Shown here: piece after piece, positions 17,089-25,053 of the stretch
How the letters are laid out: each line of letters begins with the position of its first letter
How positions within the stretch are numbered: the first letter of the stretch is position 1
Assembly: GCF_003386535.1 (NCBI RefSeq)
Contig: NZ_QTTN01000032.1
Coordinates: forward strand, 1-64,000
Length of the DNA stretch: 64,000 nt
Direction of reading: 5' to 3'
From: Paenibacillus taihuensis
Lineage (GTDB): Bacteria; Bacillota; Bacilli; Paenibacillales; Paenibacillaceae
The notes under the pieces: generated by a model
Told to the model about the DNA's origin: nothing
What the model saw: the letters and a program-made list of their open reading frames with translations, nothing else
The model's database searches: none
Program-made: the position numbers and the translations under genes

Positions 17089-18054
17089 TTAGTCTCTGTC
17101 ATCGTGTCCTTCATGACCATGACCTTCGTGGTCGCCGTGATCGTCGTCATGATCATCATCTTCGTCACCTTGATTATTACCATCATGATGATCACCGTCT
17201 CTGTCGCCGCGTTCTAGCTTCTGTTGCTGCTTTTTCGTGGCTTGCTGCTCTTTGTGCGCTTTCTTCCAAGCTTCTTGAAGCGCCTTCTTCTTCGCGATTA
17301 GCGCTTTTTTCTCTGCTTGTTTCGTAAGCTGTGCGGTTTTCGCAGCTTGTTTCTGCGCAACATCTGAAGTGGACTTCACAACCGGAAGACTCGCTAATTT
17401 AGCTTTGTCACCATCGTCATCTCTATCTTTGTCTTTATCTTTGTCCTCATCTTTGTCGCCATCTTCATCATCTTTCTCATGTACAACTTTTATCTCGGTT
17501 GGTTGATTGACCGTTTTGATTTCAAGCTTCAGCTCTACTTTCGCGGGCTCAACTTCAAAATGATTGAACAACACGTCCGCGACCTGTTGTTTATTCATGT
17601 TTGCCTGCAAATTAAGGGCAGCCAGAAGCTGCTGGATGAATTGTGCCGCTTCAGTGCCTGTCAGCTGCTTTTCTTGCTTCTTGCCGCGATTGATTTCCAC
17701 CGTAGATTCGGTCTTGGCATCCTCATGTTTGAGTTCGATCTTGATGCTGATGTTAGTACCGGCGATTTTCATCTCCAACTTCTTCACCTTATCGAGCGTG
17801 ATTGGAGCTGCATTCGCGGTAGCTTTCGGTTGAACGGATGCTGTCGTAGTTGTCGTAGTTGCAGCAGCCAATGCGGCGGCCTCTGCCTTGGTAGGGACAA
17901 CGTATGTATCGCTTGCTGTAGTCGTCTTGTTGTCCTCTGTTGTCGTGGACGAATTCTGATCTGCGTAAGCAACGAATCCATATGACATAATGATGGCGCA
18001 CATTGCACCAATTAACATATAGGCAATTTTTTTCTTCACAATGGACCTCCTCAT
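17089..18054 (-). CDS. Secreted YusW-like domain protein with Asp/His-rich tail
   Basis: 321 residues. Signal peptide (residues 1-31: KKK followed by a hydrophobic core and VAYA cut site), a Thr/Ala-rich linker (32-85), a YusW-like beta domain (about 90-185, from LEMKIAGTNISI to KVELKLEI), an acidic DEDKDKDKDRDDD stretch (~200-215), a Lys/Gln/Ala-rich helical region (225-280), and a C-terminal run of Asp, His and Gly (286-321). The tail could bind divalent metal. YusW is a B. subtilis protein of unknown role. Exported and probably wall-associated (inference). Confidence 0.7.
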   Translation of the reverse strand: MRRSIVKKKIAYMLIGAMCAIIMSYGFVAYADQNSSTTTEDNKTTTASDTYVVPTKAEAAALAAATTTTTTASVQPKATANAAPITLDKVKKLEMKIAGTNISIKIELKHEDAKTESTVEINRGKKQEKQLTGTEAAQFIQQLLAALNLQANMNKQQVADVLFNHFEVEPAKVELKLEIKTVNQPTEIKVVHEKDDEDGDKDEDKDKDKDRDDDGDKAKLASLPVVKSTSDVAQKQAAKTAQLTKQAEKKALIAKKKALQEAWKKAHKEQQATKKQQQKLERGDRDGDHHDGNNQGDEDDDHDDDHGDHEGHGHEGHDDRD

Positions 18055-18214
18055 TTAACATGCATGTTTTTGTATCTCGGCGCCTGTATATGAATTCGTC
18101 ATGTCAGTCTGGTTTTAAGTCCGTTAGCGATCATAAAAGGGGAAATTACCAGTTAAAGGATTTGTCTGCCTGATGTCGAAATGTGGTTGTATGCAATCTG
18201 TGGAGGTGGGGAAT

Positions 18215-18826
18215 TTGACCAAGAAACAAACGATTTCAATCGTGCCGGCAAACGAAGCGTCATGGGAAGACTTGATGGCTGTACTCGGCCCTGCCAAGTG
18301 TCACGGCGTGCGCTGCTACTGCCAGCGGTTCAAGATTCCGAATTCGCAGTGGAATCAAGTAGACGACGATGAACGGGCTTACTTATTCCGCACGCAGACC
18401 GACTGTGATCATCCGGAATCCGATACAACGAGCGGCCTTATCGCTTACCTCGATAACGAACCGGTCGGGTGGTGCGCGGTTGAGGCACGTACTGCGTACA
18501 ACAATATATTAACAAGCAAATCCCTTTGGATTGGCCGTGAAGATGATAAGAGTGACGAAGGTATTTGGGCGATTACTTGCTTCATTATTCGTACGGGTTA
18601 TCGCGGTCGCGGGATCACGTATGAGCTAGCGCGCGCAGCTGTTGATTTTGCCAAAGAGAGCGGGGCACGAGCGGTGGAGGGATATCCGATGATTACGACT
18701 CCCGATAAAGTGATTACGTGGGGCGAGCTTCATGTCGGCAATCGCAATGCGTTTGTGGCAGCTGGTTTTCGTGAAGTAAGCCATCCGACCAAGCGCCGTG
18801 TGGTGATGCGATATGATTTTGAATAG
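18215..18826 (+). CDS. GNAT-family N-acetyltransferase
   Basis: About 203 residues from a TTG at 18215, selected because TGGAGGTGGGG lies 5 bases upstream; an in-frame ATG at 18173 has a poor site. The acetyl-CoA loop is 'IRTGYRGRGITYELARAAV' at about residues 130-148, and the fold ends 'NRNAFVAAGFREVSHPTKRR'. The CRCYCQRF motif near residue 30 (GVRCYCQRF) with the WGxxxx pattern is typical of a Firmicute GNAT subgroup of unknown substrate. The end overlaps the next gene's start by 14 bp. Confidence 0.82.
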   Translation: MTKKQTISIVPANEASWEDLMAVLGPAKCHGVRCYCQRFKIPNSQWNQVDDDERAYLFRTQTDCDHPESDTTSGLIAYLDNEPVGWCAVEARTAYNNILTSKSLWIGREDDKSDEGIWAITCFIIRTGYRGRGITYELARAAVDFAKESGARAVEGYPMITTPDKVITWGELHVGNRNAFVAAGFREVSHPTKRRVVMRYDFE

Positions 18827-19271
18827 AACCGTCGTTGTCCTGCAGACCTTGATTATTGTCGCGCTGATCGGTGTCATCACCGTTCTTGTAACGAAGCCAG
18901 ACTCGCAGAAATCATCTGAAAATAACGCCTATATTCTGAATTTCGATAAGGCTGATCTGAAGCGAATGGAAGCTATGGTGAGTCGGTTTAGCGAGGGGAA
19001 TGGAGACAACTTGATGATCATTGAACCGGGGATGGATAGCGGACCGGTCATTCATGACGTCAGCTCAAATGGGAAGAAAATCATGTGGAACGTTGATCAT
19101 TCGCGTGATGCATGGTACCCCAAAGATAAGGCGAAGTCGCAGTTTGTGTGCAGGGCTATACGGATTCATGAAAGGAATCAGGACTTTATTGATGTCCAAT
19201 TGTCAAAATGCGATGGATATAAAGTGGACGAGCAGCTGAGTGTGCTTACGTTTACGAAGGAAAAGTTGTAG
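18813..19271 (+). CDS. DUF4362-like membrane-anchored protein
   Basis: 152 residues with one N-terminal membrane span (residues ~6-27) and an outer domain. 'GPVIHDVSSNGKKIMWNVDHSRDAW', CRAI and LSKCDGY match the DUF4362 pattern (HDL-x-x-NGKxI-x-YxxDxSRD, with two cysteines that may be disulfide-linked). Function unknown. The start overlaps the upstream GNAT coding end, so the two are translationally linked. Confidence 0.6.
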   Translation: MILNRTVVVLQTLIIVALIGVITVLVTKPDSQKSSENNAYILNFDKADLKRMEAMVSRFSEGNGDNLMIIEPGMDSGPVIHDVSSNGKKIMWNVDHSRDAWYPKDKAKSQFVCRAIRIHERNQDFIDVQLSKCDGYKVDEQLSVLTFTKEKL

Positions 19272-19280
19272 ATACAAGAG

Positions 19281-19316
19281 AAAGACACCGACGCTAACGC
19301 GCCGGTGTCTTTCCAA
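19281..19316. terminator. Shared terminator of DUF4362 and DJ-1/GNAT genes
   Basis: AAAGACACCG (19281-19290) pairs with CGGTGTCTTT (19303-19312). The stem overlaps the stop codon of the convergent fusion gene at 19294. Confidence 0.8.
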
Positions 19317-20400
19317 TTTCTCGCTCATATAAGTTAACGCTCCAGACATTCACGTCAAAGCGGCCACAGTGGGTGAAGCCGGAGTTGACGTAATAGGCAT
19401 TCAGACTTGGGTTGTCGGCCATGCAGTCAAGCCGAATCCAGCTTTTTCCTTGAGCACAAATATAGTTTTCCGCGTAACGGATGAGCTCGTTGCCGATTCC
19501 CTCACCCGTACGGCTTCGCGCCGTGCATAATCGATGCACGTATCCCGCGTCTTCGTGATATAGTTCTCCCCAAATCTCCTTGTCTTCCCATTGAACGGAG
19601 AAGCAGCCTACAATCTCATCTCGAAGTAGGGCGACGAACACTTCATGTTCTCGCACAAACGCCTCGATATCGACTCGTTCAAAATACTGTTCCTTCCACT
19701 GCCAGAATCCGTGCGTTGCATGGATCCAATGTGCGGCGCCGATCAGAAGGGAGCGGATGCCGTAGACGTCTACATCTGTCGCTCTGCGGATCGCGAGCAT
19801 TTCGGAAGGCTCACGCCGCCAGTCATGCTCAAGCCGAGAGGCAGTCTCTAGCGCGCGTTCCTCACCGTGAAGCTTCGCGACGAGATGCAATGCCGCGTCG
19901 ATACCCGCTGTCACACCTGCCGATGTAATGAGACGGCCGTTGTCTACGTAACGGACGTTTTCGACCAACGTGGCACTAGCAGGCGCTGCCTCTAGGAGCA
20001 AATCCATAGCCCGCCGGTTCGTTGTCGCGCGCATTCCCTCGAGAAGCCCCGCCTTGGCGAGCAGAAGTGCCCCCGTACAAACAGACAGCGTAAAAGCTGC
20101 TCGCCGTGAAGCTGTGTTGATCCAATCCGTCAACGTCTGATTATGCATTTCCTTGCGCGATCCCCAGCCTCCCGGAACAATCAGGATGTACGGATCTGGA
20201 CAGTCTGATACGGTGAAGTCTGGCACGATCGTTAAGCCGCTAATTGTCCGGATAGGGGCGGTAGACTCCAAGGCGACGGTGTAAACGCGGAAGTCCTGCC
20301 CCCAATTGCTCGCTACTGCGAACACGTCGAATGGTCCGGTTACGTCCAGCGCATCCACTTGGTCATACACGAGTACGGCTACATTTTTAGCTGTCAACAT
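19294..20400 (-). CDS. DJ-1/PfpI (GATase1-like) and GNAT acetyltransferase fusion
   Basis: 368 residues. Residues 1-~190 form a DJ-1/PfpI domain of the isonitrile-hydratase/AraC-sensor type: YDQVDALDVTGPFDVF, the strand ILIVPGGWG, and the nucleophile elbow SVCTGALLLAKAGLLEG with Cys at 108. Residues ~203-365 form a complete GNAT domain with acetyl-CoA loop 'RSRTGEGIGNELI' (296-308) and 'NPSLNAYYVNSGF'. There is no helix-turn-helix, so this is an enzyme fusion and not a GlxA-type regulator. The gene sits behind a ZTP riboswitch on the reverse strand. Substrate unknown; regulation suggests purine or one-carbon linkage (inference). Confidence 0.85.
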   Translation of the reverse strand: MLTAKNVAVLVYDQVDALDVTGPFDVFAVASNWGQDFRVYTVALESTAPIRTISGLTIVPDFTVSDCPDPYILIVPGGWGSRKEMHNQTLTDWINTASRRAAFTLSVCTGALLLAKAGLLEGMRATTNRRAMDLLLEAAPASATLVENVRYVDNGRLITSAGVTAGIDAALHLVAKLHGEERALETASRLEHDWRREPSEMLAIRRATDVDVYGIRSLLIGAAHWIHATHGFWQWKEQYFERVDIEAFVREHEVFVALLRDEIVGCFSVQWEDKEIWGELYHEDAGYVHRLCTARSRTGEGIGNELIRYAENYICAQGKSWIRLDCMADNPSLNAYYVNSGFTHCGRFDVNVWSVNLYEREIGKTPAR

Positions 20401-20422
20401 TCTGGCACTCTCCTTAGAAAAT

Positions 20423-20457
20423 AGAAAAGCATCTGGTTATGAATAACCAAATGCTTT
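20423..20457 (-). terminator. Intrinsic terminator of the ZTP riboswitch
   Basis: On the reverse strand AAAGCAT-TTGGTTAT pairs with ATAACCAG-ATGCTTT, followed by TCTATTTT. It is directly 3' of the aptamer and before the fusion gene, the usual expression platform of a transcriptional ON-switch. Confidence 0.8.
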
Positions 20458-20530
20458 GCCCAGGCGAACGGCTAGTTTGTCGAATGCGCTCCCCCGTAGT
20501 GATCTACGCTCTCGCCAGTTACGCATTCCC
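20457..20530 (-). ncRNA. ZTP (pfl) riboswitch aptamer
   Basis: Read on the reverse strand: P1 GAATGCG pairs with CGCATTC, enclosing AACTGGCG, a GTAG/CTAC helix and GGGGGAGC; then a linker and the conserved 3' element CCGTTCGCCTGGGCA. The GGCG of the first internal loop can pair with the CGCC of the 3' element as the pseudoknot of this class. The order and the invariant ACTGGCG, GGGGAGC and CGCCTGGGCA segments are those of the pfl/ZTP motif, which senses ZTP/ZMP under folate shortage. It regulates the DJ-1/GNAT fusion. Confidence 0.88.
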
Positions 20531-20545
20531 TCTTCAAATACTGTT

Positions 20546-20574
20546 ATTATATGACTAGAGCGGCGTTTATTCAA
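20546..20574 (-). promoter_or_regulatory. Sigma-A promoter for the ZTP riboswitch transcript
   Basis: On the reverse strand TTGAAT (20574-20569) and TATAAT (20551-20546) are 17 bp apart, about 18 bp before the aptamer. Confidence 0.75.
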
Positions 20575-20609
20575 TTGAATTTTCGGAAAATTCAAACGCA
20601 AATCTCTTA

Positions 20610-20638
20610 TTGAGAAAAAATGGCACTTCGACTATAGT
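20610..20638 (+). promoter_or_regulatory. Sigma-A promoter of the thiamine operon
   Basis: TTGAGA (20610-20615) and TATAGT (20633-20638) with a 17-bp spacer, just upstream of the TPP aptamer and back to back with the ZTP promoter. Confidence 0.7.
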
Positions 20639-20654
20639 TATACTAATTGCATAC

Positions 20655-20750
20655 CTATGTACGGGTGCTGGATGAAGTCCGGCTGAGATGGGGAACGTAT
20701 TTCCCGGACCGTTAATCTGAACCAGGTAATGCTGGCGTAGAGAACGTATC
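20655..20750 (+). ncRNA. TPP riboswitch (THI element)
   Basis: The conserved strings are all present in order: ACGGGTGCT, GGCTGAGAT, CCGGACCGTTAATCTGAACC, AGGTAATGCTGGCGTAGAGAA. It precedes a terminator and the thiF-thiE-thiS-thiG-thiO operon, the expected OFF-switch arrangement in which bound thiamine pyrophosphate promotes termination. Confidence 0.97.
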
Positions 20751-20764
20751 GAATCTGTATTCGT

Positions 20765-20796
20765 AACCATTCGTATATTCTCGAATGGTTTTTTTG
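20765..20796 (+). terminator. Expression-platform terminator of the TPP riboswitch
   Basis: AACCATTCG (20765-20773) pairs with CGAATGGTT (20782-20790), followed by TTTTT. Confidence 0.9.
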
Positions 20797-20833
20797 CGTT
20801 TCCAGTTTGCGTTTCAAGAAGGGGGTACTGCTG

Positions 20834-21847
20834 ATGGACGTTCGTTATTCAAGGCAAACGTTGTTTGCGCCAATCGGTGAATCAGGGCAGCGAAAGCTGG
20901 GCCAAAGTGCTGTATGTATCGTTGGTATGGGCGCGCTTGGCACGGTGCTGGCTAACCATATGGTGAGGGCAGGCGTTGGATTCGTGCGGCTTGTTGACCG
21001 CGACTATGTCGAGCTGAGTAACCTGCAGCGCCAGATGTTGTATGACGAAGATGACGTAAAGCAGGGATATCCGAAGGCGATTGCGGCAGAGAAGAAGCTG
21101 GCTCGTATTAATTCTTCCGTTCGGCTCGAAGCGATTGTTGCAGATGCAACGGTTCAGAATATCGACGAGCTCCTGGATGGCACCGATCTGGTGCTGGATG
21201 GGACGGACAATTTCCAAACTCGCTTTCTACTTAACGATGCATGTTTTCGGAAAGGTATCCCGTTTGCCTATGGGGGCGCCGTCAGTGCGGATGGTATGAG
21301 CGCAATGCTTGTTCCGGGGGAGACGCCCTGTCTGCGCTGCTACATTCAAACCGCCGATGGAAGCGGGCAGACATGCGATACGATCGGCGTTATTGCGCCT
21401 GTCATCGATATCGTTGCTTCCTATCAAGCGGTGGAAGCGCTCAAGTACTTGGTCGGCGCTGGAGATAAGCGAAGAAATAGTCTCGTAACTTTCGACCTAT
21501 GGCATAACCGCCATTATGAGATGAAGCTTGGAGAGCCGGCAGCGTCCTGCCCGTGCTGCCAGTTGAAGCAGTACCCGGCACTTGATCCAGCTCAGCCAGA
21601 GCTGGCGGTATCCTTATGCGGACGGGAGACGGTGCAGCTCACTGGAAGTGGACCACTTGATCTGACGGTTTGGGGCGAGCGGCTCGCGCCTGCGGTTGTG
21701 AAGTTGACGTCGAACGCATACTTGGTGCGCGCTGAACTGCCGGAAGGCGAGCGACTCGTGCTCTTCCCTGACGGGCGCGTGTTCGTGCAGGGAACTGACG
21801 ATGTTGTTCGTGCCAAAACGTTATATGCGAGATATATCGGTGCGTAA
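20834..21847 (+). CDS. thiF: ThiF-type sulfur-carrier adenylyltransferase (HesA/MoeB/ThiF family)
   Basis: 337 residues. It adenylates the C-terminal Gly-Gly of ThiS for thiazole synthesis. ATP-binding loop GMGALG at 31-36, the Arg finger region 'SNLQRQMLYDEDDVKQGYPK', the 'DLVLDGTDNFQTRFLLND' strand, and two Cys pairs (CLRC and CPCC) that bind structural zinc. The C-terminal ~70 residues form a shortened variable domain without a rhodanese Cys. The ATG at 20834 follows AAGAAGGGGG. First gene after the TPP riboswitch, beginning an operon with thiE, thiS, thiG and thiO, which favours ThiF over MoeB. Confidence 0.88.
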   Translation: MDVRYSRQTLFAPIGESGQRKLGQSAVCIVGMGALGTVLANHMVRAGVGFVRLVDRDYVELSNLQRQMLYDEDDVKQGYPKAIAAEKKLARINSSVRLEAIVADATVQNIDELLDGTDLVLDGTDNFQTRFLLNDACFRKGIPFAYGGAVSADGMSAMLVPGETPCLRCYIQTADGSGQTCDTIGVIAPVIDIVASYQAVEALKYLVGAGDKRRNSLVTFDLWHNRHYEMKLGEPAASCPCCQLKQYPALDPAQPELAVSLCGRETVQLTGSGPLDLTVWGERLAPAVVKLTSNAYLVRAELPEGERLVLFPDGRVFVQGTDDVVRAKTLYARYIGA

Positions 21848-21868
21848 AGAAAAAGGAGGCTTCTGAAA

Positions 21869-22525
21869 ATGAAAGATTTTCGACTATATGCCATTACAGC
21901 TGAGCAGTTTCATCCGAACCGCGACTTGATCGAGGTTATGGAGGAAGCGATTATCGGCGGTGCAGATATCATTCAGCTGCGGGATAAAGCAAGCGGCAAG
22001 GAAGAGCTGCTCCGCAAAGCGCAGGCGCTGCGGGAGCTGACGCGTAAGCATGGTGTTACTTTTATCGTCAATGACCATATTGATATTGCGCTGGAGGCAG
22101 ATGCGGACGGCATTCATTTGGGCCAGAACGACCTCCCTTTGGAAGAAGCGCGCAAGCTGGTGGGCGATAAAATCATCGGAATCTCAACCCATGCGATTGA
22201 GGAAGCACGTTTGGCGGAAGCGCAAGGTGCAGATTACATCGGAGTTGGGCCAGTCTTTCGTACAGCGACGAAGGCAGATGTCGTCGATCCGGTAAGCGTC
22301 TCGTATGTGAGCGAGGTAGCTGCGGAAATCCGCATTCCTTTTGTCGCGATTGGGGGCATCAAGCTCAGCAATGTGGACGAAGTTATCGCAGCCGGCGCAG
22401 CTCGTATTTGTGCGGTGAGTGAAATCGTAGGCAGCGACGATGTGAGCGGCACATGCAGGGCGTTCCTCGCCAAGCTTGGCTGCAAGGACAAGGAGGAGGT
22501 TACCCGCAATGAAGCTGGTCATTAA
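21869..22525 (+). CDS. thiE: Thiamine-phosphate synthase
   Basis: 218 residues, TIM barrel. ThiE joins HMP pyrophosphate and thiazole phosphate to give thiamine phosphate. Signatures: 'IIQLRDKASGKEEL', FIVNDHIDIALEADADGIHL, LGQNDLP, and 'YIGVGPVFRTATKAD' (pyrophosphate loop), then AIGGI. These fit ThiE better than the aminase-like TenI, although both families overlap. The ATG has AAAAGGAGG upstream. The coding end overlaps the thiS start by 17 bp. Confidence 0.88.
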   Translation: MKDFRLYAITAEQFHPNRDLIEVMEEAIIGGADIIQLRDKASGKEELLRKAQALRELTRKHGVTFIVNDHIDIALEADADGIHLGQNDLPLEEARKLVGDKIIGISTHAIEEARLAEAQGADYIGVGPVFRTATKADVVDPVSVSYVSEVAAEIRIPFVAIGGIKLSNVDEVIAAGAARICAVSEIVGSDDVSGTCRAFLAKLGCKDKEEVTRNEAGH

Positions 22526-22709
22526 CGGGAAGGAATGCGAGCTGCTCGACGTTCAGACCATAGCGGATGTCGTCGCGCATTACGGATTGACGGGGAAGCC
22601 GCTAGTCGTCGAAGCGGGAGGCATTGTGCTGACGGCTGAGCAGTGGGGATCGGCTTTGGTGCATCCTCATATGCAGATTGAGCTGGTTCATTTTGTAGGA
22701 GGGGGCTGA
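22509..22709 (+). CDS. thiS: Sulfur carrier protein ThiS
   Basis: 66 residues, ubiquitin-like, ending in the required Gly-Gly (HFVGGG). Start ATG at 22509 with AAGGAGGAGG upstream, inside the end of thiE. It carries the thiocarboxylate sulfur made by ThiF to the ThiG thiazole synthase. Confidence 0.93.
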   Translation: MKLVINGKECELLDVQTIADVVAHYGLTGKPLVVEAGGIVLTAEQWGSALVHPHMQIELVHFVGGG

Positions 22710-22714
22710 GGTTA

Positions 22715-23491
22715 ATGAGGGATCTGTTTCGAATTGGCAATCAAGAATTAAGCTCGCGCTTCTTCATCGGGACGGGATTGTTCCCGAATCCGCACGTGCA
22801 GAAGGAAGCGATCAAAGCATCCGGCGCACAGGTGCTTACCTTCGCTATTCGGCGGATTAATCTCGAATCGGCCCGGGACGACTCGATTCTGCAGCATGTG
22901 CAGGATGAAGCTTATACTTATCTGCCCAATACGTCTGGTGCGAGGACAGCTGATGAAGCAGTGCGAATCGCACGACTTGCTCGTGCTTCGGGATTAAGCG
23001 ATTGGATTAAGGTGGAGATTAGCGCCAATGAGCGCACGCTTTTGCCGGACCCCATTGAGACGCTCAAGGCAACGGAAATATTGGTGAAGGAAGGCTTCAC
23101 GGTGCTCCCTTATATCACTGACGACCCGATTATGTGCAAAAGACTTGAGGAAGCAGGAGCGGCTGCGGTCATGCCCGGTGCAGCTCCAATCGGAACGGGA
23201 CTTGGTATTCTAAATCCGTACCATCTTGGTCTAATCGTGGAGGAGGCTAGCGTTCCCATTATCGTCGACGCAGGTCTTGGTACAGTCAGCGATGCTGCGC
23301 AGGCGATGGAGCTAGGCGTTTCTGCTGTGCTGATGAATACGCCTGTGGCCAAAGCGAAGGATCCTGTCTGGATGGCGGGGGCGATGAGACTAGCGATTGA
23401 AGCCGGGCGACTTGCTTATCTGTCGGGGCGAATGGAGAAGAAAAAGTATGCATCGGCGAGCAGCGGTTACGAAGCATTCAAGTTGAACTGA
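22715..23491 (+). CDS. thiG: Thiazole synthase ThiG
   Basis: 258 residues, full length. TIM-barrel enzyme combining dehydroglycine (from ThiO), DXP and ThiS-thiocarboxylate. Signatures: 'RFFIGTGLFPNPHVQKEAI', DSILQHV, 'LPNTSGARTADEAV', the DXP-imine Lys in WIKVEI (K99), 'AAAVMPGAAPIGTGLGI' and 'IIVDAGLGTVSDAAQAMELG'. Starts five bases after thiS. Confidence 0.95.
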   Translation: MRDLFRIGNQELSSRFFIGTGLFPNPHVQKEAIKASGAQVLTFAIRRINLESARDDSILQHVQDEAYTYLPNTSGARTADEAVRIARLARASGLSDWIKVEISANERTLLPDPIETLKATEILVKEGFTVLPYITDDPIMCKRLEEAGAAAVMPGAAPIGTGLGILNPYHLGLIVEEASVPIIVDAGLGTVSDAAQAMELGVSAVLMNTPVAKAKDPVWMAGAMRLAIEAGRLAYLSGRMEKKKYASASSGYEAFKLN

Positions 23492-23537
23492 ACGAGCAGG
23501 CGATAGAACTTCGAAGGCAAGGGAGAGTAAGTATCGG

Positions 23538-24653
23538 ATGAAAGAGCAAGTGATCGTGATGGGTGGAGGGGTTATCGGATTATCCTGCGCGTTCGAACTG
23601 CGAAAGAGAGGGCACGAGGTGACGGTAATGGAAACTAGCCGTTGCGGCGGGCAAGCCTCCGGCGCGGCTGCAGGTATGCTTGCGCCTTATTCCGAGAACG
23701 TTGAAGGACCAGATGCCTTTTTCCAGTTAGGTCTGGAGAGCTTGCAGCTCTATCCCGAGTGGCAGGCTGCCGTTAAGCTCGCTTCGGGACATTCGTTCGA
23801 ATATACGAATTCGGGCAGTCTCTACGCGGTATTTCATGATGCGGATTTGCTTGCATTTGAAGGGAGACAGCTCTGGCAGTGCCGGCACGGAGCTTCGTCA
23901 CGCATCGTTGAAGGCGGAGAGCTCCAGCGGTTAGAGCCGAATTTGGCCTCGAATGTACGAGCGGCGCTGTATACACCAGAAGAGAGCCATCTATATGCGC
24001 CGCACTATGTGAAGGCACTGGAGCAAGGCTGCCGCCTTATGGGTGTGGAAATTATAGAGCAGCTGGAGCAGCTTGCCGTGACAGAATGGCAGTCCGAAAT
24101 TCGAGTGCGTGCAGCGGATGGACGAATATTCAGCGGCGACCGACTGGTTGTGTGCTCAGGTGCTTGGGCGAAAGAGCTGGAGGAGACATTTGGCATCCGT
24201 ATTCCGGTGTATCCGATTCGTGGACAGATTTGCGCATATGAAGCGGATGCACTGCCGGTGCGGCACATGGTCTTCAGCAGTCAGGGATATTTAGTTGCCA
24301 AGGAGAACGGAACACTGGTCTGCGGCGCATCCGAAGATGTCGCGGGCTTCGATACTTCGGTGACGGACAAAGGCATCGAGCGGCTGCGGAAGTGGAACAG
24401 GCGGCTATTTCCAGAATTAGAGCATCGCGATCCGTTCCATCGCTGGGCAGGCTTGCGCCCTTCCACGCAGGATGGCTTCCCGCTGCTCGGTCCGCTTAGC
24501 TCGTCCGACCGTGTGATAATGGCTGCCGGACATTACCGGAATGGTATTCTGCTCAGCCCGGCAACTGCGAGATTCGTCGCAGATTGTCTAGATGAGAAGC
24601 AGACGGTCGAGTGCAAGAAGGCGTTCTCGCCGGAGAGGTTTGGTTATTTGTAA
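23538..24653 (+). CDS. thiO: Glycine oxidase ThiO
   Basis: 371 residues, FAD-dependent DadA-type oxidase. N-terminal FAD loop GGGVIGLSCAFEL (residues 8-20), 'CGGQASGAAAGMLAPYSE' (FAD-binding, near 36-54), 'VYPIRGQICAYE' and the C-terminal 'GHYRNGILLSPATARFVAD'. It oxidises glycine to dehydroglycine for ThiG. A thiO-type (aerobic) instead of thiH-type operon is normal for Bacillales. It is the last gene of the operon, followed by a terminator. Confidence 0.92.
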   Translation: MKEQVIVMGGGVIGLSCAFELRKRGHEVTVMETSRCGGQASGAAAGMLAPYSENVEGPDAFFQLGLESLQLYPEWQAAVKLASGHSFEYTNSGSLYAVFHDADLLAFEGRQLWQCRHGASSRIVEGGELQRLEPNLASNVRAALYTPEESHLYAPHYVKALEQGCRLMGVEIIEQLEQLAVTEWQSEIRVRAADGRIFSGDRLVVCSGAWAKELEETFGIRIPVYPIRGQICAYEADALPVRHMVFSSQGYLVAKENGTLVCGASEDVAGFDTSVTDKGIERLRKWNRRLFPELEHRDPFHRWAGLRPSTQDGFPLLGPLSSSDRVIMAAGHYRNGILLSPATARFVADCLDEKQTVECKKAFSPERFGYL

Positions 24654-24673
24654 TTGAAAATTACTGAGAGAAT

Positions 24674-24720
24674 GAAAAAGAAACTGAGAGAACGTATATG
24701 TTCTCTCAGTTTCTTTTTCG
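24674..24720 (+). terminator. Terminator of the thiamine operon
   Basis: A 20-bp stem, GAAAAAGAAACTGAGAGAAC, pairs with GTTCTCTCAGTTTCTTTTTC around a TATAT loop; the same sequence on the opposite strand also has a T-run. Confidence 0.9.
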
Positions 24721-24903
24721 TGTGTTTTAGTAGCTGTCTGTTTCCATCAGGACAATAATGCCCTCGTAAGGAGAAGATTGCCTCATAGAAACTCGATTTC
24801 AACACTCGTATGATAAGACTAGACCGCAATAGTTAAACGCATTATTCCGGAAAATGATTACAGAGTTAACAAAGTAGTAAAATGCCTTTTTTAGGTTTTA
24901 AAG

Positions 24904-24917
24904 TGAAAGCGCTAACA
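24904..24917 (+). promoter_or_regulatory. CcpA cre site
   Basis: TGAAAGCGCTAACA matches the cre consensus TGWAARCGYTWNCW with a central CGC and both arms intact. It lies about 135 bp before the giant secreted protein, implying carbon catabolite control of that gene (inference). Confidence 0.75.
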
Positions 24918-25053
24918 AAATGTCGATTGTTGACGAGTGCGCTTTTACAGGATTGAAAATTTGGAATTGCAGAGGTGATGCGGTAGCGGGTAAAAGAAGA
25001 AAAGTGTTCTCAAGCCACACCTAAAATGCATGAGATATGGAGGAAATTTTAGG

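Noticed and set aside
19294-20400. GlxA/FtrA-type AraC regulator
   Set aside because: The DJ-1 domain is followed by a GNAT fold, not by a helix-turn-helix.
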